The notes: generated by a model from the letters alone, not told the origin. Shown: positions 33,210-41,287, numbered from the stretch's first letter. The stretch is DNA of 64,000 nt from JBAVQS01 sp049694275 (GCA_049694275.1 JBAVQS010000147.1:1-64000); one strand, 5' to 3'. Program-made: numbers and translations.

Positions 33210-36209
33210 TTATTTGCTTTGGCACAGCGCAATACGAAAGCCATAATACACCTGCCGGCCATCAGGTAGGAAGGAATCCCTGCTTGCGCAACGACAGACA
33301 CGGCGCAAGTCGTCGAATGAGCCTCCCCGAAGAGCCCGCTCGCCGTGCACAGTTTCGTCTTCACGGCTATCCTCGGGAACATAAGGATAAGCTCGCTTTA
33401 CACTCCGAGTCCATTCCCAAACGTTTCCCCCCATATCCAAGAGTCCATAGGGACTCTTCCCCGAAACGAAACAACCAACAGGACTGGGACAGCCAATTCC
33501 TGTCTCCCCGATATTTGCGTGATCTTCCTGATAGCGGTTGCCCCATGGAAATATATAGCCTTTGTTTCCCCGCGCGGCTTTTTCCCATTCGGCCTCACTC
33601 GGCAGAGTAACCCGCCATTTTTCCTTTAGCAGAGTGCCCAGTTGAGTTGGAACCAGAGATTCCCCTTGCAACTTGGTCTGGAGCCAGTTGCAATATGCTT
33701 GAGCTGCATGCCAGCTGACATTCGTCACCGGGCGATTATCCGGTCCAGTCCCAACATCCGGCTCGCAATGATCGTACCCACTATCCTGAATAAAAGCCCT
33801 GAACTGTGCTACAGTTACCGGGTATCGACCGATGTAATATAGAGGCAAAGTTACAACATGGCTTGGCCACTCATCTTCCGACGAGTCCCGATCCCTTGCA
33901 GGGTCGCTTCCCATTTGAAAGGGGCCAGCGGGAATCTCGATCAGCCCCCATAGCGGCTCATCCGGTAGATGCCACCTATCCTGCCTGAACCGAAGATCGC
34001 CTAGCCGGCCGAGGTATTCACCTGCCCGCACAAGCTCGGCCGCCGGAAATTGGGCTTGCTCGATCAAGTGCACCATCCATTTGCAGATGTCCTCTATTTT
34101 TCGCAGATCAGGTTCACTTGGATTGCTTGACGCTGCGCATTCGACAACAAGTTGAGCCGCAAGCAGAGCCCCCCATTCATCTTTTCTATCGCATGCTTTC
34201 TCATCAGATATTCTGTAGCAAAGCTGATTGACAAGAGCCCAGAGTGCAAATGGTGTTCCCTGTGCGGCTTTTGCTCCCGCAAGCATCGTCGCCTCACGCC
34301 AAAGACCCGGGTTTTCTCGGACGAGGTGGGCCAAGTCGTATGGATAATTATATTCCGTGAGGTAACACGCGGCGAGATACTCTTGAAACGTGCGATGAGG
34401 AAAGGCATAAATATTAACGCCGCGCGATACCAGCAACCCGGTTCTTTTGCTCAAGTAATCCACTAGGTGGCTCGGATCGACTTCGTGGTTCCCACTTAGC
34501 CCAAGCAAGCCGTTAACCAGCACCTCCTGTGGGATATCGGGCGTTTCGGAAAGCCCCGGATGCTCGGCGTGTGCACGAAATGCAAGCTCATTCAAGAATC
34601 TGCGAACTTTGCTCCGGTCAACCTTGAGCCAGGCGGAAAGACTAAGATGTTGAATGGACGCGTTTCCTTTGGCATCCCGATTCATTTTTGTGCTTTCCCA
34701 CCGCTCGAGCAAGAGTTCTACCGCGCTTGCGTATAACTTTTCACGCTCTTCGGGCAGGTTCCCCTGCCGCATTGCATGGAGGCTTATGATTAAGGTCAAC
34801 AAAAGCGGAGTTTGGGCCAGGTCGATCAACCGTTCATTATGGAGTAATACTTCCTTTAACAAATGTGCGCGCCCGCGCGCGTCGGCAATACCCGTGCCGC
34901 CCTTCGCCGCGTAATGATCGTACCACTTGTCTACAAACCGCAAAATTTGCGGATGGCTGAAAGGGGCCAGTACCGCTTCAGTAAAGTCTGGTAAGTACCA
35001 CTCTTGCTTTTGATAGGCGTAGGTCCGACTCGTAACGGCGATACGGCATTTGGGAAAACTCGAGGCAAAACTCTCGATGATGCTCCGAATCTGGGTCCGC
35101 AAATGCTGTCCGCCAGGGACCTCATCCATCCCATCAAGCAAAACAAGACCGCCGCGCTTCAGTAATTCACTCCTCAGAAGAGGGGCAAAATCCCCAATTC
35201 CCAACAGCTTTAGTTGCTTTTGGATAAACTGGAGTAAATGCGCAGCCTTTCCCTCTTCGCTCGGTGAGAGCGCCGAATTGGCTGCGAAATCTCGCAAGAT
35301 AACACGAACTGGAAGCAACCAGCCATGCTCCCAAGCCTTGAGTATATGCTTTGATTCAACATTATTAACTGTCGCAGATTCCATCAGCCGGCCCAGATTC
35401 GCTTCAGGCCGTCCCAGCGCCTCACCCGCGAAGCACATGCAGACAAAATTCACAAAAGTGCTCTTGCCGCTTCCTGGCTCGCCGAGTAAGACGAGCCGTG
35501 GGTGGCGATTCAAAGCGCCGAGTGCAGTTACCTTGGGAACATCCTTTTTCCCCTTATACGGATCATGCCCCTGCGGGAGGGGTGTTTCCGTAGACAGGTC
35601 GGTATAGACGGCCGCCAAATTCAGGCGCGTCTTGTTGTCGCTCGCAAACAGGGGATCGATAGTTGAGACAAAACTTGTGCTGTCGAAAAGTTGATTCAGA
35701 TAACTTTGCCGTAATGTCTCAAAGGACGGCTTGCCCATATTTTCGACAGGCTTGTGAAAGACAACCTTGTTGTTGTTTCCCTGAACAACAATACTTTCCG
35801 TGACCGGGCCGGCTAGAATACCGTTCGAGGTCGGTCTATCAGTATTTTCCGTGATGATTTTCGGTTGGTGCGTTTCTTTACCAAGAAGGCTCTGAGGACT
35901 ACCGTTATAGCCTATAACAGACAGGACCTGTTCTGCAAAGGAAGGATTCTCTCTGAATGCCCGTCTTAGCAAAGAACGGAACTCGCCTTGCAAGTCATGA
36001 TCCTCAGGGGCATCCTTTAACTCGCGTAATGTCCGCTGAATCTCTGCGCTGACGCTGATATGAGGTCGCATCACTTTCCACAGCTCTGCAATGTCGTGCG
36101 GCAATTCTGTTCCTCTATCAACTTGCAGGTCGACCAAAAGGGGAGTGATGAAGGGACGCAAGGTTTGGTAGATGACAACTGTGACGTTCGACAAAGCATC
36201 TGCGCTCAT
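33210..36209 (-). CDS. NACHT NTPase with C-terminal FGE-sulfatase-fold domain
   Basis: A 999-residue STAND protein. Residues 1-125 are helical; 130-153 are a short repeat-like strand pair (GPVTESIVVQGNNNKVV). The NACHT core has Walker A LLGEPGSGKST (241-251), Walker B GLVLLDGMDEVPGG (354-367) and Sensor SRTYAY (394-399), then FPHRTFQEYLAA typical of NACHT proteins. From about 745 on lies a formylglycine-generating-enzyme/sulfatase-modifying-factor fold (FQMGSDP, RLPSEAEWEKAARG-like, MGGNVWEWT, LRGGSFDD). The catalytic CxxxxC pair of true FGEs is not apparent, so it is probably a ligand-binding C-type-lectin-like sensor. N-domain resembles the protein at 16826-17254. Starts 21 bases after the SbtA-like gene. 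Confidence 0.85.
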   Translation of the reverse strand: MSADALSNVTVVIYQTLRPFITPLLVDLQVDRGTELPHDIAELWKVMRPHISVSAEIQRTLRELKDAPEDHDLQGEFRSLLRRAFRENPSFAEQVLSVIGYNGSPQSLLGKETHQPKIITENTDRPTSNGILAGPVTESIVVQGNNNKVVFHKPVENMGKPSFETLRQSYLNQLFDSTSFVSTIDPLFASDNKTRLNLAAVYTDLSTETPLPQGHDPYKGKKDVPKVTALGALNRHPRLVLLGEPGSGKSTFVNFVCMCFAGEALGRPEANLGRLMESATVNNVESKHILKAWEHGWLLPVRVILRDFAANSALSPSEEGKAAHLLQFIQKQLKLLGIGDFAPLLRSELLKRGGLVLLDGMDEVPGGQHLRTQIRSIIESFASSFPKCRIAVTSRTYAYQKQEWYLPDFTEAVLAPFSHPQILRFVDKWYDHYAAKGGTGIADARGRAHLLKEVLLHNERLIDLAQTPLLLTLIISLHAMRQGNLPEEREKLYASAVELLLERWESTKMNRDAKGNASIQHLSLSAWLKVDRSKVRRFLNELAFRAHAEHPGLSETPDIPQEVLVNGLLGLSGNHEVDPSHLVDYLSKRTGLLVSRGVNIYAFPHRTFQEYLAACYLTEYNYPYDLAHLVRENPGLWREATMLAGAKAAQGTPFALWALVNQLCYRISDEKACDRKDEWGALLAAQLVVECAASSNPSEPDLRKIEDICKWMVHLIEQAQFPAAELVRAGEYLGRLGDLRFRQDRWHLPDEPLWGLIEIPAGPFQMGSDPARDRDSSEDEWPSHVVTLPLYYIGRYPVTVAQFRAFIQDSGYDHCEPDVGTGPDNRPVTNVSWHAAQAYCNWLQTKLQGESLVPTQLGTLLKEKWRVTLPSEAEWEKAARGNKGYIFPWGNRYQEDHANIGETGIGCPSPVGCFVSGKSPYGLLDMGGNVWEWTRSVKRAYPYVPEDSREDETVHGERALRGGSFDDLRRVCRCASRDSFLPDGRQVYYGFRIALCQSK

Positions 36210-36230
36210 ATGGCACTCTAGAACCGAGAG

Positions 36231-37679
36231 CTAGGCGTTCGGATAAGTAGCTCGGAGAAAGCGATTGGCTAGTTCATTCAATTGCAATAGATAGTAATAC
36301 ATGGCCTGTCTCTTGGACGTTGTGGACGCTGAAGCTTGACGTATGAGAAAGACATGGCTTGTGGATAACCCGGTTTTGGATTCGGGTAATGGGCCTATTG
36401 TAGTGCGTTTGCGGTTCGTGGGCAAATCTCTCTTTGGCTGAAAATTCGATACAGCAATTCGAGAAACGTACCGCGGTGAACGCCGTCGGTAGCTTGCGAG
36501 CTTGGCAAATCCAACGATCAGAAAAACGGCTAATGCGGCAGCCAGAATCGCCAAGATAGCAAGACTCCGGTTCTGAAATAACTCGGCTTCCTCTAGATAG
36601 AGCCTTAGGCCGATGAGAATGTTGAAGGGGAGGGTAATGCCCAGAGAAGTGGCAAGGCTCGTTGAGATCGCAATTGTCGCGCTTTCTGAGTTCCCGTTGT
36701 GTAGTGCCGTAATCGCAGCCCGCATCCCTGTTGGAGCCGCTACATATGAAGCAGATGCAAGGAGCATGCCAAAGATGGCAGAGTCGCCCAGCCCTAGATT
36801 GATGATACGCGCAATGGAGGTGCCTAAGATTCCTCCCAACAACGGCATTCCTAACCCTATTAGTATCAGTGTCCAACGCCGTGTTCCGAGATTCTCAAGC
36901 TGATTGCCTGCTTGGCGACCCATATCGAACAAGAAATAGATAAGAATGGGATTAAAGAGAGTGTTGAAAAGGAATGCTAGAATTGAAGTCGTCATGAGCA
37001 TCGGACCGATTAGCGCCCCTAGCAGCAGAGATAAAGGTAATAGTAGCAGCGATTTGTCTTCCCGTAAAAGCCGCGGAATAAAATTAAACCCTTGTCCGAG
37101 GAGTAAAGCACCAACTAGGACCGCCGGAAGTTCCATGAGAGCGACCCATGCGGATGCGACAGGGCTATAAGGGATACCAAGTCCATCAAGAAACGACAAC
37201 CCTGCTGCAAAAGTGCTTATACTGACCGATCCGAAATGAGCGGCTAGCGAGGCTCTTGTTTCTCTCTCAAAGGAGGTTGTGTGCTTGAGGAACCAAAAGA
37301 CAAGCAAGCAGAGGCAGACGGAGAATCCTATCGCCAGAAAACTTGGGGCAAGCATCACCGCGGGGCGGGGACTAGCTAATTCACTTCCGCCAACAAATCC
37401 GATACGTACAAGCAAATAAGTTACGATAAGCTTGTGTGCTACTTTACGCCAGTCAATGCGAGGTGGGGCTTGCTCACGAGCGCTCGTGTTTCCTGGCAAA
37501 CAGGACTTTTGCTTGACTGGCATCTCGATGCGCATTTGCGAGAAATTTCGCTTCCCAAAAACGAGATTTCTCACGCTGTTCGGAATGACAAGCAAAACTC
37601 CTGAAAAATATACACCAGCAACACGTTCAACCAAGATTCCCGTTAGAAACGCCACAATCATAACAGATACAACAAACAT
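36231..37679 (-). CDS. SbtA-like sodium-dependent bicarbonate transporter superfamily protein
   Basis: A 482-residue membrane protein. The ATG at 37679 follows GGAGGG; a start at 37757 would lack a ribosome site. Helix segments line up with cyanobacterial SbtA: LLVRIGFVGGSEL, HFGSVSISTFAAGLSFL, MELPAVLVGALLL and ASYVAAPTGMRAAI...LGITLPFNILIGLRLY. About 10 membrane helices in two inverted halves, then a C-terminal soluble tail of about 100 residues. A 20-residue insert after the first helix (NSVRNLVFGKRNF) seems to derive from a dispersed repeat. Likely imports bicarbonate with sodium, though substrate is not proven. First gene of the presumed operon; carbonic anhydrase lies at the far end of the island. 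Confidence 0.78.
   Translation of the reverse strand: MFVVSVMIVAFLTGILVERVAGVYFSGVLLVIPNSVRNLVFGKRNFSQMRIEMPVKQKSCLPGNTSAREQAPPRIDWRKVAHKLIVTYLLVRIGFVGGSELASPRPAVMLAPSFLAIGFSVCLCLLVFWFLKHTTSFERETRASLAAHFGSVSISTFAAGLSFLDGLGIPYSPVASAWVALMELPAVLVGALLLGQGFNFIPRLLREDKSLLLLPLSLLLGALIGPMLMTTSILAFLFNTLFNPILIYFLFDMGRQAGNQLENLGTRRWTLILIGLGMPLLGGILGTSIARIINLGLGDSAIFGMLLASASYVAAPTGMRAAITALHNGNSESATIAISTSLATSLGITLPFNILIGLRLYLEEAELFQNRSLAILAILAAALAVFLIVGFAKLASYRRRSPRYVSRIAVSNFQPKRDLPTNRKRTTIGPLPESKTGLSTSHVFLIRQASASTTSKRQAMYYYLLQLNELANRFLRATYPNA
37540..37590. repeat. dispersed-repeat-like insert inside the SbtA-like gene
   Basis: GAGAAAT (37540-37546) and ATTTCTC (37566-37572) form an inverted repeat, followed by CACGCTGTTCGGAATGACA. 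Sequence of the type 'ctcacgctgttcggaatgaca', read as peptide VIPNSVRNL, occurs as a common mobile or REP-like repeat in many genomes (known in general; not checked here). It keeps the frame of the transporter. Confidence 0.45.
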
Positions 37680-37974
37680 GATTCCCTCCAAGCTTTTGTA
37701 TTGTCGCAGGTAGATTTCCACGACTTGATGTATTATTACTCTAGTTGAACGAATCATCTATAGACAAGACTTGCAAAACTATTTCAAAATCCTTACAGTT
37801 TAGGTGTTTTGCTTGGCAGTCTGGCGGAGTAAGGTGGACCTCTTTGATCTCAAGAGCGAAAAGCTGCCCCAAACCATAAGTTGTGGTCGCTGGAGTTTCC
37901 TCTCCGACAGACTGCTAGAACGAACATCTGTCTGAGGATATGAGAAGTACAACCGGAATAGTCCAAGGGACTCG

Positions 37975-38034
37975 TTGCTTGGTGCCGGCGCCTATTACGA
38001 CCTGTCCCACGGGAACATTACCATACAGGAATAG
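37975..38034 (+). pseudogene. remnant 3' end of a second beta-carbonic anhydrase gene
   Basis: Twenty codons in one frame read LLGAGAYYDLSHGNITIQE and then TAG. The intact carbonic anhydrase at 16200-16784 ends VVGAYYDLSHGNVTLLE. The DNA is identical for GCCTATTACGACCT and CACGGGAA but differs at synonymous positions elsewhere, so this is the tail of a homologous gene and not a fresh duplicate. Nothing upstream of 37975 continues the gene. Confidence 0.8.
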
Positions 38035-38045
38035 GGACCTGATAT

Positions 38046-38074
38046 TTGCCCATCCATTGACAATATGCTAGAAT
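38046..38074 (+). promoter_or_regulatory. promoter of the rpsB operon
   Basis: TTGCCC (38046-38051), 17 bases, TAGAAT (38069-38074) with TG at the extended -10 position. The first gene starts 232 bases later, leaving room for a regulated leader as is common before rpsB. Confidence 0.55.
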
Positions 38075-38159
38075 AGCAAACTGCACATGCGTCGCTCGAA
38101 TTGCGGCGTGTGCTGCGGTTGTATCAACCAGATGCTCTGACGAGGCGAGGTGTGTCGCT

Positions 38160-38225
38160 GCGAATTGCGAATTGGGGATTGCGAATTGTCGATTGCCGAA
38201 TTCCTAATTCTTGATTCCTAATTCG
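38160..38225. repeat. degenerate GAATTG-rich short repeats in the rpsB leader
   Basis: Several copies of (G)CGAATTG and CTAATTC follow one another: GCGAATTGCGAATTGGGGATTGCG and CCTAATTCTTGATTCCTAATTC. The two types are roughly reverse complements, so the stretch can fold back on itself. Confidence 0.6.
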
Positions 38226-38306
38226 CTCGATTCTCGCCGAGGAAGAAGAGCGTCGCCGATTTCTGGCGCGCAGGTCGCGCGCCGCAAAAAACACAAGGAG
38301 TGTTCA

Positions 38307-39170
38307 GTGGCAAGTATCCTTCCGATGAAGTCATTGTTGGAGGCGGGGGTTCATTTCGGTCACCGGACCCGCCGGTGGAACCCGCGGATGAAGCAGTTCA
38401 TCTTTACCCAGCGCAATGGCATTCATATCATCGATCTGCAGCAGACCATGCAGCGCCTCGAAGAGGCGTACAAGGTCGTGCGCGACGGCGTGGCCGACGG
38501 CGGCGCCGTTCTGTTTGTCGGCACCAAAAAGCAAGCGCAGGAGACCATCCAGCAGGAAGCGACCCGCTGCGGGATGCCGTATGTCAACCAGCGCTGGCTC
38601 GGCGGCACGCTGACCAATTTCCGCACGATCCGCGCCCGGATTGACTATATGCTCAAGCTCGAAGAGCGGCAGTTGCTCGGCGAGCTCGACAAACTCCCCA
38701 AGAAAGAAGCGCTCCTTCTCACCCGCGAGATGACCAAGCTCCAATCGCGTCTCGGTGGGCTGAAGGAAATGCGCCGGTTGCCCAAAATTCTCTATATCGT
38801 GGATACGATGCACGAAGAGATCTCGATCCACGAATCACAGGCGCTCAACATTCCGATTGTCGCCATGTGCGATACCAACTCGGACCCGTTCCCGATCGCT
38901 TATCCCATTCCGGCCAACGACGACGCAATTCGCGCCATCAAGCTGATCACCGCCAAGATTGCGGACGCAGTCATCGAAGGCAAGAACATCCGCGGGGTCG
39001 TGGCGTCTGAAGCGGTGGAAGAGGGCGTCGCCCTCCCCGGCTTGGATTCGGATATTGAGGCCGCGCTGTCGTTCGAGCCCGGCGAATCCGGTCCCGACGC
39101 CGACCTGGCGGTTGAAGATGTTGCCGGCGCCGAGGCAGCGGACGCGCCCGGAATGGCGGAAGGGGTATAA
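38307..39170 (+). CDS. rpsB: 30S ribosomal protein S2
   Basis: A 287-residue ribosomal protein. The GTG at 38307 is chosen because AAGGAG lies six bases upstream and the S2 N-terminus follows (MKSLLEAGVHFGHRTRRWNP); any earlier start adds unrelated residues. VDTMHEEISIHESQALNIPIVAMCDTNSDP and IPANDDAIRAIKLI are S2 signatures. The acidic tail after residue 240 is longer than in E. coli S2. First gene of a conserved translation and cell-envelope block. Confidence 0.96.
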   Translation: MASILPMKSLLEAGVHFGHRTRRWNPRMKQFIFTQRNGIHIIDLQQTMQRLEEAYKVVRDGVADGGAVLFVGTKKQAQETIQQEATRCGMPYVNQRWLGGTLTNFRTIRARIDYMLKLEERQLLGELDKLPKKEALLLTREMTKLQSRLGGLKEMRRLPKILYIVDTMHEEISIHESQALNIPIVAMCDTNSDPFPIAYPIPANDDAIRAIKLITAKIADAVIEGKNIRGVVASEAVEEGVALPGLDSDIEAALSFEPGESGPDADLAVEDVAGAEAADAPGMAEGV

Positions 39171-39171
39171 C

Positions 39172-39762
39172 GTGGCAACGGCAGAACAGATCAAACAACT
39201 CCGCGAGGCCACCGGTGCCGGCGTGCTCGAAGCGAAAAAGGTGCTCGACGAGCACAACGGCGATATGCAAAAGGCGATGGACATCCTCAAGGCGCGCGGC
39301 ATCGCCAAGGCCGATAAAAAGGCCGAGCGGCACGCGAAGGATGGCCTGGTCGAGTGCTATATCCACAGCGGCGGCAAGCTGGGCGTCATGGTCGAAGTGA
39401 ACTGCGAGACGGACTTTGTCGCGCGGACGGACGCCTTCAAGCAGCTCGCCCACGACATTGCCTTGCAGATTGCGGCGACCAACCCCAAGTACGTGACCGT
39501 CGAAGAGATCCCGCAGGGCGAGGCCGAGGTGCAGCGCAAGACGTTCGAGGATGCGACCCGCGCCGAGGGCAAGCCGGAGGCGATCATCGCCAAGATCGTT
39601 CAGGGCAAGTTGGACAAGTATTACGGCGAGACGGTTTTGTACCGGCAGCCGTTTATCCGGGATGACGGCGTCACCATCGGCGATCTCGTCAAATCGGTCA
39701 TCGCGAAAACCGGCGAGAATATCGTCGTCAAGCGCTTTGCCCGGTTTGGGCTGGGAGAATAA
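39172..39762 (+). CDS. tsf: translation elongation factor Ts
   Basis: A 196-residue nucleotide exchange factor for EF-Tu. The GTG start at 39172 is one base after the rpsB stop and gives the expected N-terminus with the motif EQIKQLREATGAGVLEAKKV. VNCETDFVAR is the EF-Tu contact site. At this length it lacks part of the second core repeat found in E. coli (283 residues), which is usual for the short type found in thermophiles, Chloroflexota and Actinobacteria-like lineages. Confidence 0.96.
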   Translation: MATAEQIKQLREATGAGVLEAKKVLDEHNGDMQKAMDILKARGIAKADKKAERHAKDGLVECYIHSGGKLGVMVEVNCETDFVARTDAFKQLAHDIALQIAATNPKYVTVEEIPQGEAEVQRKTFEDATRAEGKPEAIIAKIVQGKLDKYYGETVLYRQPFIRDDGVTIGDLVKSVIAKTGENIVVKRFARFGLGE

Positions 39763-39771
39763 TCGAGATGA

Positions 39772-39822
39772 AAGGGGAAATGGGAGGAAAAGGCTCTGCG
39801 CTTTTTCCGATCATTTCCCCTT
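39772..39822. repeat. long hairpin in the tsf-pyrH spacer
   Basis: AAGGGGAAATG (39772-39782) pairs with CATTTCCCCTT (39812-39822); inside it GGAAAAGGC pairs with GCTTTTTCC with one wobble. Nearly the whole 79-base spacer forms one stem. No T run follows, so RNA processing or transcript stability is more likely than termination. Confidence 0.75.
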
Positions 39823-39841
39823 GTTTCAAGCCGGGGGAAAG

Positions 39842-40558
39842 ATGAAGCCCAAATATAACCGGATCTTGTTGAAACTGGGCGGCGAGGCGCTCAGCGGACG
39901 GGATCAGCATGGAATCGACCCGCAGTCGGTGGACAACGTCGCCGACCAGATTCAGGCGGTCACGGCGCACGGCGTGCAGCTCGCCATCGTGATCGGCGGC
40001 GGCAATTTCTGGCGCGGCAATGATCCCTACGCCCAGAGCATCGACCGCGCGACCGCGGACTATATGGGGATGCTGGCGACGGTGATTAACGCGCTGGCGC
40101 TGCAGGATGCGCTCGAAAAGCGGGGCATCGTCACGCGCGCCATGACCGCGATCACCATGACCGCGATTGCCGAGCCGTACATCCGCCGCCGCGCGATCCA
40201 TCACCTCGAAAAGGACCGCGTCGTCATCTTTGGCGCCGGCACCGGCAACCCCTTCTTTACGACCGACACCGCCGCCGCCCTCCGCGCCCAGGAGATCAAC
40301 GCCGAGGCGCTGCTCAAGGCGACCAAAGTGGACGGGGTCTATGACAAGGACCCGCTCCGTTTCAAGGACGCGCGCAAGTTCGAGCAGTTGAGCTATACCG
40401 ACGCCATCCTGATGGAAGAGGTCCGGGTGATGGACGATACGGCCATCACCATCTGCAAAGAACACGACCTCCCGATCGTCGTCTTTGACCTCAGCGAGCC
40501 GCGCGCCATCGAGCGCGTCGTGATGGGCGAAAGTATCGGGACGGTCATTCGCAAATAG
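39842..40558 (+). CDS. pyrH: UMP kinase
   Basis: A 238-residue cytoplasmic kinase that makes UDP from UMP. LLKLGGEALSG, VIGGGNFWRG, FGAGTGNPFFTTDTAAALRA and KATKVDGVYDKDP are the standard motifs of the amino-acid-kinase-fold bacterial UMPK. The ATG at 39842 follows GGGGGAAAG. The order tsf-pyrH-frr is conserved across bacteria. Confidence 0.96.
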   Translation: MKPKYNRILLKLGGEALSGRDQHGIDPQSVDNVADQIQAVTAHGVQLAIVIGGGNFWRGNDPYAQSIDRATADYMGMLATVINALALQDALEKRGIVTRAMTAITMTAIAEPYIRRRAIHHLEKDRVVIFGAGTGNPFFTTDTAAALRAQEINAEALLKATKVDGVYDKDPLRFKDARKFEQLSYTDAILMEEVRVMDDTAITICKEHDLPIVVFDLSEPRAIERVVMGESIGTVIRK

Positions 40559-40571
40559 GTCACACGTCACA

Positions 40572-40641
40572 CAGGTCGCAGGTCACAAGTCGCAGGTCAC
40601 AAGAGCGGACCTGTAACTTGTAACCTGTCGCCTGCAACCTG
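40572..40641. repeat. imperfect inverted/direct repeats in the pyrH-frr spacer
   Basis: The left side has tandem CAGGTC(A/G)CA(A/G)(G) units; the right side, CTTGTAACCTGTCGCCTGCAACCTG, is close to their reverse complement. The two arms meet around GAGCGGAC. The spacer between the two genes is almost entirely made of these units. Confidence 0.65.
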
Positions 40642-40644
40642 ATT

Positions 40645-41202
40645 ATGATAGACGATGTCAAAGCCGAAGCGGAAGCCAAGATGAAAAAAGCCATCGAGGC
40701 GCTCCGGCATGATTTTCAGAGCATTCGCACGGGGCGCGCGTCGCCCCAGCTCGTCGAATCGCTCAAGATCGATTATTACGGCGCGGCCACGCCGCTCATG
40801 CAACTGGCCTCCGTCGCGGCGCCCGAAGCGCGCCTGCTCACCATCAAGCCGTTCGATCCCGCGACGCTCAAGGCGATTGAAAAGGCGATCCTCGCTTCGG
40901 ACTTGGGATTGACGCCGAATAATGATGGCAAGCTAATTCGCCTCTCCCTCCCCCCGCTGACCGAGGAGCGCCGGCGCGATCTGACTAAGGTGGTGCACAA
41001 GCGGACCGAAGAGTCGCACGTCGCCATTCGCAATATCCGTCACCTGGGGATCAAGGACCTGGAAGAGATGGAAAAGGAAAAGCTGATCTCGGAAGACCAG
41101 CATTTCCGCGGCAAGGAGCTGCTTCAAGAATTGACCGACAAGTACGTCAAGCTGGCGGACGAGGTCGGCAAGAAAAAGCAGGACGAGGTGATGGAAGTCT
41201 AG
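40645..41202 (+). CDS. frr: ribosome recycling factor
   Basis: A 185-residue protein that, with EF-G, splits the ribosome after termination. RTGRASPQLVESLKIDYYGAATPL, SDLGLTPNNDGKLIRL, PPLTEERRRDLTK and the end KYVKLADEVGKKKQDEVMEV are typical. Normal length. The ribosome site is weak because the repeat-filled spacer runs up to the start. Confidence 0.97.
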   Translation: MIDDVKAEAEAKMKKAIEALRHDFQSIRTGRASPQLVESLKIDYYGAATPLMQLASVAAPEARLLTIKPFDPATLKAIEKAILASDLGLTPNNDGKLIRLSLPPLTEERRRDLTKVVHKRTEESHVAIRNIRHLGIKDLEEMEKEKLISEDQHFRGKELLQELTDKYVKLADEVGKKKQDEVMEV

Positions 41203-41215
41203 TCCTTGCGGAAAG

Positions 41216-41270
41216 CGGATTGTGGATTGGGGCTCGCGCCGCGTTTCGACGATCCGCATTCCACAATCCG
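41216..41270. repeat. inverted repeat in the frr-uppS spacer
   Basis: CGGATTGTGGA (41216-41226) pairs perfectly with TCCACAATCCG (41260-41270), 33 bases apart. The loop is GC-rich with a possible inner GCGC stem. No T run. Confidence 0.75.
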
Positions 41271-41287
41271 TACTCTGCGAGCAACCG

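Larger units (their letters stand above)
37680..38306. other. 627-base spacer at the right edge of the island
   Basis: No intact gene. It contains a possible weak minus-strand promoter for the SbtA-like gene (TTGAAA at 37787-37782, TATAGA at 37762-37757, spacing 19), the carbonic anhydrase remnant, the rpsB promoter and a repetitive GAATTG-rich stretch. GC rises to the level of the flanking chromosome after about 37980. Confidence 0.55.

Noticed and set aside
33210..36209. Active formylglycine-generating enzyme
   Set aside because: The fold motifs are present but the catalytic cysteine pair is not, and no sulfatase is nearby.
16736..38034. Perfect attL/attR direct repeat of an integrated element
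   Set aside because: The two carbonic anhydrase ends share only 14 and 8 identical bases with synonymous differences between; no integrase, transposase or tRNA gene is at either edge.
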